A stretch of 32,311 bases of DNA from an uncultured Veillonellaceae bacterium (GTDB lineage: Bacteria > Bacillota > Negativicutes > Veillonellales > Veillonellaceae): positions 1 through 32,311 of the forward strand of contig CAMBIX010000014.1 in NCBI GenBank assembly GCA_945867815.1. Direction: 5' to 3'. The position numbers and the translations under genes were made by a program. Shown piece after piece: positions 1 to 7,474 of the stretch. The notes beneath the pieces are model-generated. The model was not told the DNA's origin, did not search any database, and saw nothing but the letters and a program-made list of their open reading frames with translations. How positions within the stretch are numbered: position 1 is the first letter of the stretch; every line of letters starts with the position of its first letter.

Positions 1-12
1 GACAGCTTAGTT

Positions 13-41
13 ATAATACCACGCTGACAAGTTCATGTCAA
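13..41 (-). promoter_or_regulatory. Leftward sigma-70 promoter leaving the window
   Basis: On the minus strand a perfect -35 TTGACA (36-41) and a -10 TATTAT (13-18) are separated by exactly 17 bases. It points out of the left edge, so a minus-strand gene probably begins just outside the window. It lies beyond the terminator hairpin that closes the nitroreductase transcript, which fits a new transcription unit. Confidence 0.6.
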
Positions 42-125
42 CAAGATATTTTAACTTTTTCATTGTACATTCATGTTCTTATAATCTATCTGTTCTATAA
101 CAGAAATAAATCATTATAAATACAC

Positions 126-162
126 AATAGGCACACCACCTCAACGAGATGATGTACCTATT
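126..162 (-). terminator. Hairpin ending the menG-nitroreductase transcript
   Basis: Read as minus-strand RNA, 17 bases (162-146) pair with 17 bases (142-126) around a GUU loop, with no mismatch but three G-U wobbles. On the plus strand the same positions would be A-C mismatches, so the minus strand is the functional RNA. The following tract is only moderately U-rich, so it may act as a 3' stabiliser as well as a terminator. Confidence 0.55.
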
Positions 163-212
163 ATACAGACTTCACCAGCCAAAGGCAAGCCCTTTTTATA
201 ATAAAACTAAAA

Positions 213-953
213 TTAAAGCAAAAAGCCTTGTGCCTTCGCCTGCTCAACTAAATCACGACGCTTAGGAATCTGTGTCTGTATCCGTTCAAGAACTTGTCCT
301 GTAAAACGCCCTACACTACGCTTGGTATTGCGTAAATCATAGTATTCATCCATGACTTCATCATAGTCATCGAAAGCCGCCATATAATTAGGAAAGATAT
401 CATATTGATCATCAAATACATTTAATTCCCGTGGCATCTTAGGTTTTAACATAGGATTTTGATCTGGATCACCAAAACCTAATCCGACAATAGGAAAGAC
501 CAATTGAGGTAACTCTAATAATTCAATTATCTTAGGTGTATCATTTAAAATACTACCCAAATACACCGTACCAAAGCCTGCCAATTCAGCAGCAGTAACC
601 AAAGTCTGTGCCGCAATCACCCCATCAGTCCAGCCTTGAAAAAAGACATCCGCATTACGCGTGTCATCCGATTCCAGCCCTTGTTCCTTAGCAATCTGTG
701 CATTCCGATAGGCATCTACTACAAAAATCAATAATTCTGGCATATCGGCTACATAGTCTTGCTTACAGACGTCAGCAATTTGTCTTTTCAACTCTGGATT
801 TACAATGCGAATAATACTAAAGCGCTGCATACCAGTGCTTGACGCAGATGCCTTTGCTACATCTAACAAGACGCTTAACTGTTGCGGCGGTACTGCATGT
901 TTTTTAAACTGACGAATCGACCGATGGTGCATCATAGTATCAATGGGGTTCAT
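213..953 (-). CDS. Nitroreductase family flavoprotein
   Basis: A 246-residue protein of the FMN-dependent nitroreductase fold, which reduces nitro groups, quinones or flavins with NAD(P)H. The N-terminal 'HHRSIRQF' is the usual FMN-phosphate-binding region, and 'GFGTVYLGSI...LPIVGLGFGDPD'-like segments in the middle match the NfsA/Frp branch, with a C-terminal arm after about residue 165. I place the start at the ATG at 951-953: AGGTGA lies five bases upstream, inside the end of menG. A GTG three codons earlier would overlap menG but lacks a better site. One base separates it from the menG stop, so translation is probably coupled. The natural substrate cannot be read from sequence. A second, frameshifted nitroreductase lies at 27209-27921. 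Confidence 0.85.
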   Translation of the reverse strand: MNPIDTMMHHRSIRQFKKHAVPPQQLSVLLDVAKASASSTGMQRFSIIRIVNPELKRQIADVCKQDYVADMPELLIFVVDAYRNAQIAKEQGLESDDTRNADVFFQGWTDGVIAAQTLVTAAELAGFGTVYLGSILNDTPKIIELLELPQLVFPIVGLGFGDPDQNPMLKPKMPRELNVFDDQYDIFPNYMAAFDDYDEVMDEYYDLRNTKRSVGRFTGQVLERIQTQIPKRRDLVEQAKAQGFLL

Positions 954-954
954 A

Positions 955-1686
955 TTATTCACCTACAATTCCTACATGAACAGCAACAATACCACCACTT
1001 AATTCATAATAGGTGGCATCTTGAAAACCAATTTTAGTATATAATTCTTGTATCTTCGATTGGTGAGGATAACGCCGCAAGGATTCAGGTAACCACGAAT
1101 AAGCCGAGTTATCGCGACTAAAGCGGCCTAATACAGGTAATATTTTTTCAAAATAAGCATAATAGGCCTTTTTAAATAGAGGATCAGTCGGTTTAGCTAG
1201 TTCCAAAGTAACTACTCGGCGCCCCCGCTTAACAACACGGTACATTTCTCGTAATACCGTTTCTACATCGGGTACATTGCGAAGGGCAAAGGCACTCATC
1301 GCCCCGTCAAAGGAATTATCTTCGTAAGGTAAATCCATAGCATCTCCTTGCACGGGATGCACCCGATCTAATACACCGGCTTCACTAAACCGCTGTACAC
1401 CCTTATTAAGCATAGCCTGATTAAAATCAAGAGCTTCTACATGTGCCGTTGGCTGTCTTCGCAAGGCTTCTATCGTCAACATGCCTGTCCCACAAGCGAC
1501 ATCTAACAAACGGTCATTAGGACGCGTCCGCAACCGCTTAATAGCAAATTTACGCCAAAATTTATCTTGATTAAAACTCAAAACGGTATTCATTAAATCA
1601 TATTGATTAGAAATACTAGAAAATACACCTTGTATAAACTCTTCCTTCTCTTCATGATTAGAGAAGTTCATATTCGATAATGCCAT
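955..1686 (-). CDS. menG: Demethylmenaquinone methyltransferase (UbiE/MenG)
   Basis: A 243-residue class I SAM-dependent methyltransferase that performs the C-methylation converting demethylmenaquinone to menaquinone. Family signs are the N-terminal 'FSSISNQYDLMNTVLSF' region with W-R-K shortly after, the SAM-binding 'LLDVACGTGMLTIEAL' around residue 60, and 'AFALRNVPD' around residue 130. Length matches the family (about 230-250). The first ATG is preceded by AAAGGA. It is first in a two-gene unit with the nitroreductase; no other menaquinone genes are visible here. The putative -10 (TATGATATACT on the minus strand, near 1730) is not backed by a good -35, so I do not list a promoter. Confidence 0.92.
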   Translation of the reverse strand: MALSNMNFSNHEEKEEFIQGVFSSISNQYDLMNTVLSFNQDKFWRKFAIKRLRTRPNDRLLDVACGTGMLTIEALRRQPTAHVEALDFNQAMLNKGVQRFSEAGVLDRVHPVQGDAMDLPYEDNSFDGAMSAFALRNVPDVETVLREMYRVVKRGRRVVTLELAKPTDPLFKKAYYAYFEKILPVLGRFSRDNSAYSWLPESLRRYPHQSKIQELYTKIGFQDATYYELSGGIVAVHVGIVGE

Positions 1687-1783
1687 AAATCCTTGGTCCT
1701 TTCCTCAACGAAGCTACTACTGTTAGTATATCATAGGTTAGCAAATTCCTTATCAAGTTCTTCTCAGTAAAAGTAAATAAAAT

Positions 1784-1828
1784 AACACCTTACCCTCAGT
1801 CAAACGACTTAACCAAAGATAAGGTGCT
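1784..1828 (-). terminator. Terminator after the cation efflux gene
   Basis: On the minus strand CACCTTA (1826-1820) pairs with TAAGGTG (1792-1786), with an inner AGTC-GTTT-GACT helix, followed by TTATTTTATTT. It lies just after the stop of the CDF gene and just upstream of menG. Confidence 0.65.
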
Positions 1829-1842
1829 TATTAATCTCTCTC

Positions 1843-3036
1843 CTATACAGAATGTTGTTCTGGCAACAGCAAACCTGTATAGGAATTTTCTACATATATA
1901 TGCGCTTCACAATTAGGATATAAAGCTTCAATAATCCCCGTTAAGGACGACTGAATAGCCTCTAAATCATTCTTTTTACCATAGGGAACAGCTACATCAA
2001 AAGAAACCACCATGCGCAGCCCATTCCAAACAGTCCGCAAATCATGAATCCGATAGGCTTTATTATAAGCAGTAATCATATTAATAATTCGTTCATTAAC
2101 CGCCTTAGTACGTTCGTCCTGTACAATGGGATCCATATGAATCGTTAGCTGTAAGTGTAATTTTTCTACTGCATCATGTTCAATCTGATCAACCAAGGCA
2201 TGACTAGTCATAACATCCGTCTTAGCATCAACTTCCACGTGTATGCTGGCAAATTCGTGACCTGGTCCATAATCATGAATCATCAAATCATGCACGCCTA
2301 TAACCCCTTCGTAACCAGTAACAAATTCGGCAATTTCTTTAATTCGACCGGCCGACGGTTCATTACCTAAAAGACGACTAGTAGCTTCTTTAAAAACTAA
2401 AAAACCAGCTCGAGCAATCATGCAAGATACAAAAGCACCCAAATAACCATCAATAGAAAAGCCAAAGATGGTGCCCACTACCAAACCTACGGTAATGCCC
2501 GCCGTCGCCCACACATCAGATAAGTATTCTAAGCCATTAGCCTTAAGTATAGGCGAATCAATACGGTTGCCAATGGTACGCAGTACCGTAAAGAGCCATA
2601 CCTTCATCCCCATAATAACAACCATCATAATAATGACATCAGCTGTCATGGTAACTATGTCAGGGTGCATAATACGATCATAAGACTCAATAGCTAACTG
2701 TATAGCGACAACAAAAAGCAAAACAGAAAATCCCACCGAAAAAAGATATTCAATCCGTCCATGCCCATAAGGATGTTCTTTGTCCGGCTTCATATCCGCC
2801 AAACGAAAACTCAATAAAGAAATACAAGCCCCCCCCGCATCAGCCATATTATGAATACCATCACTAATTAAAGCAATGGAGCCTGTAAAAAAGCCAACGA
2901 GCAACTCCCCAATGAATACTAAGGTATTAACAATAATCCCTGTTACACTAGCTACGTGTCCATACTGGTTGCGCGTCTTGCTATTACGAATCGCGTCTGG
3001 ATCCGCCACAAAGCGCCGTATAATATAGTCCATCAT
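1843..3036 (-). CDS. Cation diffusion facilitator (CDF) metal efflux protein
   Basis: A roughly 397-residue inner-membrane metal/H+ antiporter. TM2 carries the H-N-M-A-D motif (His and Asp four apart) typical of the transport site, followed by the conserved 'EHPYGHGRIEYL' loop. A C-terminal cytoplasmic dimerisation domain of about 190 residues follows the six helices, longer than the usual 90 or so, so there may be two ferredoxin-like units. In TM5 the usual H-x-x-x-D is E-Y-L-S-D, so Glu stands where His is expected; this could alter metal choice. An ATG 18 codons upstream exists, but AAGGGG nine bases before 3036 supports the shorter form. Metal (Zn, Mn, Fe or Co) cannot be assigned. Confidence 0.88.
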   Translation of the reverse strand: MMDYIIRRFVADPDAIRNSKTRNQYGHVASVTGIIVNTLVFIGELLVGFFTGSIALISDGIHNMADAGGACISLLSFRLADMKPDKEHPYGHGRIEYLFSVGFSVLLFVVAIQLAIESYDRIMHPDIVTMTADVIIMMVVIMGMKVWLFTVLRTIGNRIDSPILKANGLEYLSDVWATAGITVGLVVGTIFGFSIDGYLGAFVSCMIARAGFLVFKEATSRLLGNEPSAGRIKEIAEFVTGYEGVIGVHDLMIHDYGPGHEFASIHVEVDAKTDVMTSHALVDQIEHDAVEKLHLQLTIHMDPIVQDERTKAVNERIINMITAYNKAYRIHDLRTVWNGLRMVVSFDVAVPYGKKNDLEAIQSSLTGIIEALYPNCEAHIYVENSYTGLLLPEQHSV

Positions 3037-3154
3037 AAGTATAATCCCCTTACCAACCAAGGTCTTACTGCACTTGGTTTCTATTATCAATCACATTCTC
3101 ATTTTACTTATTATGCCTATTATACGTTACTTCACAGCCTTTATCAACAGCTAA

Positions 3155-4672
3155 TTACCAACGATGCTCATAATAATTTTGCGTCCACATAATGACTTCC
3201 GATAAAGATGGATGTGGTGTCATCGTCTCGCCTACCGTAATAACTGAATGTGGATCCATATGGCGTACTAAGCCTTTTGCTCTTAGCTCTTTCGTTAAAG
3301 CTGAGCCTATATCTTCATGAACAGGCACTAATGGTGTGTCTCCGCAATTCATTAAATTGACAAAAGGTTGAAATAAAATAGATGCTTGTGGTCCAACTAC
3401 ATGAATCCCTAAGATACGATTTGTCGCCTTATCCACAACAATTTTTACAAAACCATCATCATCCGCTCCCGTATTATAGCCTAAAGCAAAACCTTTGGCC
3501 GTAATAGAATAAGGATTAGTACCAACACCTACGTCATAACCAGCTTGACGAGCTTGCTTTTCGGTAAGGCCTACATGCCCTACTTGCGGATAGGTAAAAG
3601 TTACCGCTGGTACCACATCATAACGAGCCCAACGATAATCATCTGGCTTCTTAGCGCGATACAAATTATGGGCAATAATATCAGCTTCATAATTAGCCTT
3701 ATGGCGGAATGGGGCTTCTCCATTTACATCACCCATAGCATAAACCCCTTCAACAGACGTCTCTAAAAATTCATTGGTCTTAATCCATCCACCACGTAAG
3801 GTTTCAATATGTGTTCGTTCTAAATGTAGTTCTTCTATGGACGGCACAATTCCCGAAGCCAGCAAGAGCTCCTGTCCTCGTATCTCCCGAATGGCCCCCG
3901 TCGACCTATCTTTAATGGTAAAGACTTTTTCATCACCATCCTGCCTTAAAGACTGTGGTTCCTGATTAAGAACAACATCAATACCTTGTTTACGTAACTG
4001 CGTCAAAATATGAGCCGATATAGCTTCATCTTCTTTTGGCAATAAACGTACATTATGTTGTACCAAGGTCACCTTAGTCCCTGCAGCAGCAAAAACATGG
4101 GCAAACTCTGTACCAATAGGTCCGCCACCAGCAATAATAAGACTCTCAAAAGGCTTTTTTGGATACTTATGTCCAAACAAGGATTCACTACTCATATAGC
4201 CTGTTTCTTCTAGACCTGGAATCAGATTAACCTTTGTATGCCCACCAACCCCTAAGACAATAATCGGGGCCGTTAACGGCTCACTAACAGAGCCATCCAA
4301 ATAGTTGACTTGTAGCACCTTATCTTCTAAAAACTCAGCTGCCCCCTTATATAAGGTTACACTATCAATCGCTCCGTAATAAGCTTCCACGTCCTTAGAC
4401 TCGTCAATTTTCTGCCAAACTCTCTTAGACATCAAATTCCAGTCAATACTAGCTGGCTCTACTTTCACACCAATACGAGGTAGTTCTTCAATTTCTCGAA
4501 CCGCATCAGCCACCGTTACCATAACTTTAGTAGGAATGCATCCCCGAGTCAAACAAGTACCACCAAACTTACCTTTTTCTATAATGGCTACCGACTTTCC
4601 CGCCTTAATAGCTGCATCAGCTACAATACTGGCACCACCTGTACCAATTACAATAATATCGTAAGTCTTCAT
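3155..4672 (-). CDS. Dihydrolipoamide dehydrogenase-like flavoprotein disulfide reductase
   Basis: A 505-residue class I pyridine nucleotide-disulfide oxidoreductase. Domains in order: FAD-binding 'VIGTGGASIVA', redox-active 'GGTCLTRGCIPTK' near residue 40 with two Cys five apart, NAD-binding 'IIAGGGPIGTEFAHVF' near residue 180, second FAD motif 'VYAMGDVNG', and a C-terminal dimerisation domain with the catalytic His-Glu in 'HPSLSEV'. It is 30-40 residues longer than typical Lpd, mostly in the C-terminal domain. The first glycine motif is GTGGAS instead of the common GxGPGG. No 2-oxoacid dehydrogenase or glycine cleavage genes are adjacent, so the acceptor is uncertain. It follows the carbonic anhydrase by 15 bases and is probably co-transcribed with it. 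Confidence 0.82.
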   Translation of the reverse strand: MKTYDIIVIGTGGASIVADAAIKAGKSVAIIEKGKFGGTCLTRGCIPTKVMVTVADAVREIEELPRIGVKVEPASIDWNLMSKRVWQKIDESKDVEAYYGAIDSVTLYKGAAEFLEDKVLQVNYLDGSVSEPLTAPIIVLGVGGHTKVNLIPGLEETGYMSSESLFGHKYPKKPFESLIIAGGGPIGTEFAHVFAAAGTKVTLVQHNVRLLPKEDEAISAHILTQLRKQGIDVVLNQEPQSLRQDGDEKVFTIKDRSTGAIREIRGQELLLASGIVPSIEELHLERTHIETLRGGWIKTNEFLETSVEGVYAMGDVNGEAPFRHKANYEADIIAHNLYRAKKPDDYRWARYDVVPAVTFTYPQVGHVGLTEKQARQAGYDVGVGTNPYSITAKGFALGYNTGADDDGFVKIVVDKATNRILGIHVVGPQASILFQPFVNLMNCGDTPLVPVHEDIGSALTKELRAKGLVRHMDPHSVITVGETMTPHPSLSEVIMWTQNYYEHRW

Positions 4673-4687
4673 ACTCTTATTTCCTTC

Positions 4688-5260
4688 CTAATTGTCCAAC
4701 CAATGAACATGTCCCGTTTCAATATCATAAACAGCACCCACCACTTGTACCTCAGTTAACACAGTCTCTTCTATATGATTTAAGGCCTCCTGAATTAACT
4801 TCACACCATGGCGGACATTCTTTTCACAAGCCTTATCTATATCCGTCTCACCTTGAATGGCTGCCTGTATATCATCCACTACATATTGTATATAACCATT
4901 ACTATGCCCTGCAAGAGCCGCTGTCACAGCACCACAATGCGTGTGCCCCATCATAACTACTAATGATGCACCCAAATGAGAAACAGCATACTCAATGGTT
5001 CCCAATTGATGATTAGCAATAACATTACCGGCAATACGTACCGTAAATAATTCGCCTATACCGGCTGAAAATATAACTTCCGGAATTACCCTCGAGTCAG
5101 AACAGGAAATAATAACCGCATAAGGAGTCTGCCCATTTATAAAGGTGTTCCTACGTTTTCTTGGCGACACATCGCCTTGATATACATTATTATCTACATA
5201 TTTTTTATTACCTGTTTTCAACCGTTCTAAGGCTTCTGTTCCTGTTATGTTTTTAAGCAT
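4688..5260 (-). CDS. Beta-class carbonic anhydrase
   Basis: A 190-residue zinc enzyme interconverting CO2 and bicarbonate in the cytoplasm. The zinc ligands are visible: Cys-x-Asp-x-Arg in 'SCSDSRVIPE', and His-x-x-Cys in 'GHTHCGAV'. The Asp-Arg dyad is intact. An upstream ATG at 5293 would add 11 residues, but AGAGG sits six bases before the ATG at 5258-5260, so I use that start. Bicarbonate supply would suit the carboxylation and decarboxylation chemistry of a lactate- or succinate-metabolising anaerobe, but that is inference. Confidence 0.92.
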   Translation of the reverse strand: MLKNITGTEALERLKTGNKKYVDNNVYQGDVSPRKRRNTFINGQTPYAVIISCSDSRVIPEVIFSAGIGELFTVRIAGNVIANHQLGTIEYAVSHLGASLVVMMGHTHCGAVTAALAGHSNGYIQYVVDDIQAAIQGETDIDKACEKNVRHGVKLIQEALNHIEETVLTEVQVVGAVYDIETGHVHWLDN

Positions 5261-5443
5261 ATCTATCCTCTTTGATCTATATATATTCAACAATTATATA
5301 CAAGCCGTTCATTACTACAGTGACAAATATATCTATATTTTTCAATATATCATACTTAATCACTCACTTCAACTAATAAAGCTGACCCCTTAAAAAATAT
5401 ATATCCAGACCATATACCCTCCACATAATATATAGTAAGCTAT

Positions 5444-5480
5444 AAAAAAAGATAGGCACTTGTTCCTACAAATACCTATC
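5444..5480 (-). terminator. Terminator after thioredoxin
   Basis: As minus-strand RNA, a 13-bp stem starting GAUAGG and closing CCUAUC encloses an AGGA loop, with two G-U pairs, followed by seven U. Classical rho-independent form directly downstream of the trx stop. Confidence 0.9.
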
Positions 5481-5500
5481 CTTTACTTATTACAAGACAA

Positions 5501-5824
5501 TTACAGCTGATTTACAAGCATAGCTTTTAAGTCTTCCGGTGTTAAATCTCCAATTTTACGATCAACTACCTGTCCGTTTTTTATGACTAAGAATGTCGGC
5601 AATACTTCAATCGCATATTGTCTGGCTAATTCCATTTCATCATCTGTATTGACCTTTGCAAAATTAGCTTTGCCGGATAATTCATCAGACAAGCTTTCAA
5701 AAATCGGCATCATATGCTGACAATGACTACACCACGGTGCCCAAAAATCAACAATGCTAACACCGGATACTTCTATAACGTTCTTTTGAAAATCGGCTGC
5801 TGTTACTGCTTTTACATTTGCCAT
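5501..5824 (-). CDS. trx: Thioredoxin with CSHC active site
   Basis: A 107-residue single-domain thioredoxin, the standard length. The fold markers are present: 'IVDFWAPWC' into the active site at residues 32-35, the buried Asp26, and the cis-proline in 'VLPTFLVIKNG'. The redox pair is C-S-H-C instead of the canonical C-G-P-C. In this fold the two central residues tune redox potential, and a His next to the second Cys (as in DsbA's CPHC) makes the disulfide more oxidising. There is no signal peptide, so it is cytoplasmic. It sits downstream of a glutathione peroxidase that probably uses thioredoxin, suggesting they work together. No thioredoxin reductase is nearby. Confidence 0.93.
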   Translation of the reverse strand: MANVKAVTAADFQKNVIEVSGVSIVDFWAPWCSHCQHMMPIFESLSDELSGKANFAKVNTDDEMELARQYAIEVLPTFLVIKNGQVVDRKIGDLTPEDLKAMLVNQL

Positions 5825-5873
5825 AATAAGCCCTTCTTTCCTACATTATATTTATATATTTCATATTTCAACA

Positions 5874-5918
5874 AATAAGCGCCGAGTTCCTATCTGTTTA
5901 CACAGCCGCTTATCTATC
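5874..5918 (-). terminator. Possible hairpin between gpx and trx
   Basis: On the minus strand ATAAGCG pairs with CGCTTAT about 30 bases on, with an inner CTGT-GTAA-ACAG helix, followed by a TTTGTTG stretch. It lies after the glutathione peroxidase and just before the trx ribosome binding site, so it could be a weak terminator or a leader structure. Confidence 0.35.
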
Positions 5919-5931
5919 AATCTCTTTACTT

Positions 5932-5981
5932 TATCTTTATATAAACTGTATCTTTATATAAACTTTATCTTTATATAAACT
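5932..5981. repeat. Three tandem 16-bp repeats at 17-bp spacing
   Basis: The plus-strand unit TATCTTTATATAAACT occurs at 5932-5947, 5949-5964 and 5966-5981, each perfect, separated by one variable base. The core TTTATATAAA is a palindrome. The array lies in the 265-base gap between the glutathione peroxidase and thioredoxin genes, about 110-160 bases upstream of the trx start. It could be an operator array, an AT-rich UP-type element or replication slippage. Confidence 0.85.
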
Positions 5982-6089
5982 CTCTCTTATTCTCAACTAT
6001 ATAATCAACGGTCTTTCCCAGCTATCAATCATAATTAAATTAAGGCTTCGCTCCCTTTTACTTTACCCGGTTAAAAATCCCTTCTTCTT

Positions 6090-6629
6090 TTATAACAAAG
6101 ATACCACGCATTTTTCTACCTCTGCCATATCCGCTGTCGGTTCAAAACGTTTCACTACATTGCCCTGTCGGTCAATAATAAATTTAGTAAAGTTCCATTT
6201 AATATCCGGTGAACTCTTCCAATCAGGATCTGTTTTATTTAACATATCTTCCAAAACATCTTTATATTTGTGTTCGCCTAGTCCTTCAAAACCTTTTTGT
6301 AATTTTAGATAACCATATAAAGGCAACGCATTAGGCCCATTAACATCTGATTTTTTCATTTGCGAGAACGTCGTATTATAATGCAATGTGCAAAAATCAT
6401 GAATTTCTTCATCGCTGCCCGGCGCCTGTGAGCCAAATTGATTACAAGGAATATCTACAATTTCCAACCCTTTATCATGATAATCTTTATACATCTGTTC
6501 AATCGGTGCATATTGCGGTGTAAAGCCACAACCGGTTGCTGTATTGACTACCATAACAACCTTACCCTTATAGTCGGATAAATTTAATTTTTCACCATTG
6601 CTCTTTTCTACTTCATAATCATAAAACAT
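6090..6629 (-). CDS. Glutathione peroxidase family protein (Cys type)
   Basis: A 179-residue thiol peroxidase of the GPx family. The peroxidatic residue is Cys34 in 'NTATGCGFTPQY' (codon TGT, not selenocysteine). The Gln of the catalytic set is in 'NQFGSQAPG' and the Trp in 'KWNFTKF'. The 'PCNQF' Cys and the Cys in 'HDFCTLHY', at the usual resolving position, suggest the two-Cys mechanism used by bacterial enzymes reduced by thioredoxin, which fits the trx gene just downstream. The ribosome binding site is a strong AAGGAGGG. It is transcribed from its own promoter (see 6695-6722). It probably detoxifies peroxides in an oxygen-sensitive anaerobe. Confidence 0.93.
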   Translation of the reverse strand: MFYDYEVEKSNGEKLNLSDYKGKVVMVVNTATGCGFTPQYAPIEQMYKDYHDKGLEIVDIPCNQFGSQAPGSDEEIHDFCTLHYNTTFSQMKKSDVNGPNALPLYGYLKLQKGFEGLGEHKYKDVLEDMLNKTDPDWKSSPDIKWNFTKFIIDRQGNVVKRFEPTADMAEVEKCVVSLL

Positions 6630-6669
6630 AATTTTTCCCTCCTTACTAATTTAAGTTTTACTATTTAAT

Positions 6670-6681
6670 ATTGTATACAAT
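6670..6681. promoter_or_regulatory. Palindromic operator candidate before gpx
   Basis: ATTGTATACAAT is a perfect 12-bp palindrome lying between the gpx -10 and its start codon, within the first 20 transcribed bases. Palindromes of the TTGTATACAA type are bound by some GntR-family (FCD subgroup) repressors. Its position would suit a roadblock repressor. Single copy, so this remains a candidate. Confidence 0.4.
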
Positions 6682-6694
6682 CTTTATGCACACA

Positions 6695-6722
6695 ATTTAA
6701 CATCATATAAATTATCTGTCAA
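6695..6722 (-). promoter_or_regulatory. Promoter of glutathione peroxidase
   Basis: Minus strand -35 TTGACA (6717-6722), 16-base spacer, -10 TTAAAT (6695-6700). The transcript would start near 6688, about 60 bases before the gpx ATG. Confidence 0.55.
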
Positions 6723-6740
6723 CATATTTTTTCATTTTAT

Positions 6741-6776
6741 AAAAAAGTGCAGTATCTCTTACGAGGTACTACACTT
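6741..6776 (-). terminator. Terminator after fhs-fchA
   Basis: Minus-strand stem AAGTGTAGTACCTC against GAGATACTGCACTT around a GTAA loop (one mismatch, one wobble), followed by six T. It closes the folate operon upstream of the gpx promoter. Confidence 0.88.
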
Positions 6777-6839
6777 CTAACAATAATCCGTCTAATAAAG
6801 ACTATATATTTACCGCCTAATAAAACATGAATGCAACGG

Positions 6840-7466
6840 TTATATCCTATCCGCCAATAGCTTTAACAGCCGTTTTTCTTCTTTTTGGGCACCCTCTTCC
6901 AGATGCTGCATTTCTTTTTCTACAGAAGCAACAAACGCCTTATCTTTAATAGACTTTGTATTAATACGCACACTTAAAAAGGCCGCTTTTATAGCCGCAT
7001 GTACATTAATAACAGCAATCGCTCCATCCGTTACGGCCATAGTATTGCCTTTTTGAATGACTTCTTCTGCCAAGGCAAACAAAGAATACGCCTGTTTACC
7101 CATTTCATAAGGTACTAGAGCCGCCTGTTTTGTCGCTTCTTGTATGGCTGCTATCCGTTTACGTTTATCCTCTTCCTTATCCTTAGGCAACTTAAAAGCC
7201 GCCAACAAGGCCGTAAAAGCTTGACTATCCTTATCAATAGCTAATAATAGCTCATGCCGCAAACTTGCCGCTTTATCCGCTACCGCTTGCATGTCATTCC
7301 AAACCGCCTCATAGCCTTTTTTGCCAATAGTCAAATTAGCAACCATTTCTACAAGAGCAGCTGCCGAAGAGGCTGTTAAAGCAGCTACACTACCACCACC
7401 TGGTGCGGGCGCCTTTGAGCCTGTATGTTCTAAAAAATCGTGTACACTTTGTTCATAGTAAGCCAT
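6840..7466 (-). CDS. fchA: Methenyltetrahydrofolate cyclohydrolase (FTCD_C family)
   Basis: A 208-residue all-helical protein of the cyclodeaminase/cyclohydrolase family. It opens with the family signature 'TGSKAPAPGGGSVAALTASSAAALVEMVANLTIGKKGYE'-type region (residues 15-50), in which the PGGGS loop binds folate. Next to formyltetrahydrofolate synthetase its most likely job is interconverting 5,10-methenyl-THF and 10-formyl-THF; the alternative, formiminotetrahydrofolate cyclodeaminase, is used in histidine breakdown, for which there are no genes here. It follows fhs by eight bases and its TAGGAG site overlaps the fhs stop codon, so the two are translationally linked. Confidence 0.88.
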   Translation of the reverse strand: MAYYEQSVHDFLEHTGSKAPAPGGGSVAALTASSAAALVEMVANLTIGKKGYEAVWNDMQAVADKAASLRHELLLAIDKDSQAFTALLAAFKLPKDKEEDKRKRIAAIQEATKQAALVPYEMGKQAYSLFALAEEVIQKGNTMAVTDGAIAVINVHAAIKAAFLSVRINTKSIKDKAFVASVEKEMQHLEEGAQKEEKRLLKLLADRI

Positions 7467-7474
7467 ACTTACTC

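Noticed and set aside
5281..5345. A promoter for the carbonic anhydrase gene
   Set aside because: TTGTCA and TATAAT-like hexamers are present on the minus strand but their spacing (22 bases) is wrong, and the region is generally AT-rich.
6500..6540. Selenocysteine in the glutathione peroxidase
   Set aside because: The peroxidatic codon is TGT (Cys); there is no in-frame TGA and no sign of a SECIS element.
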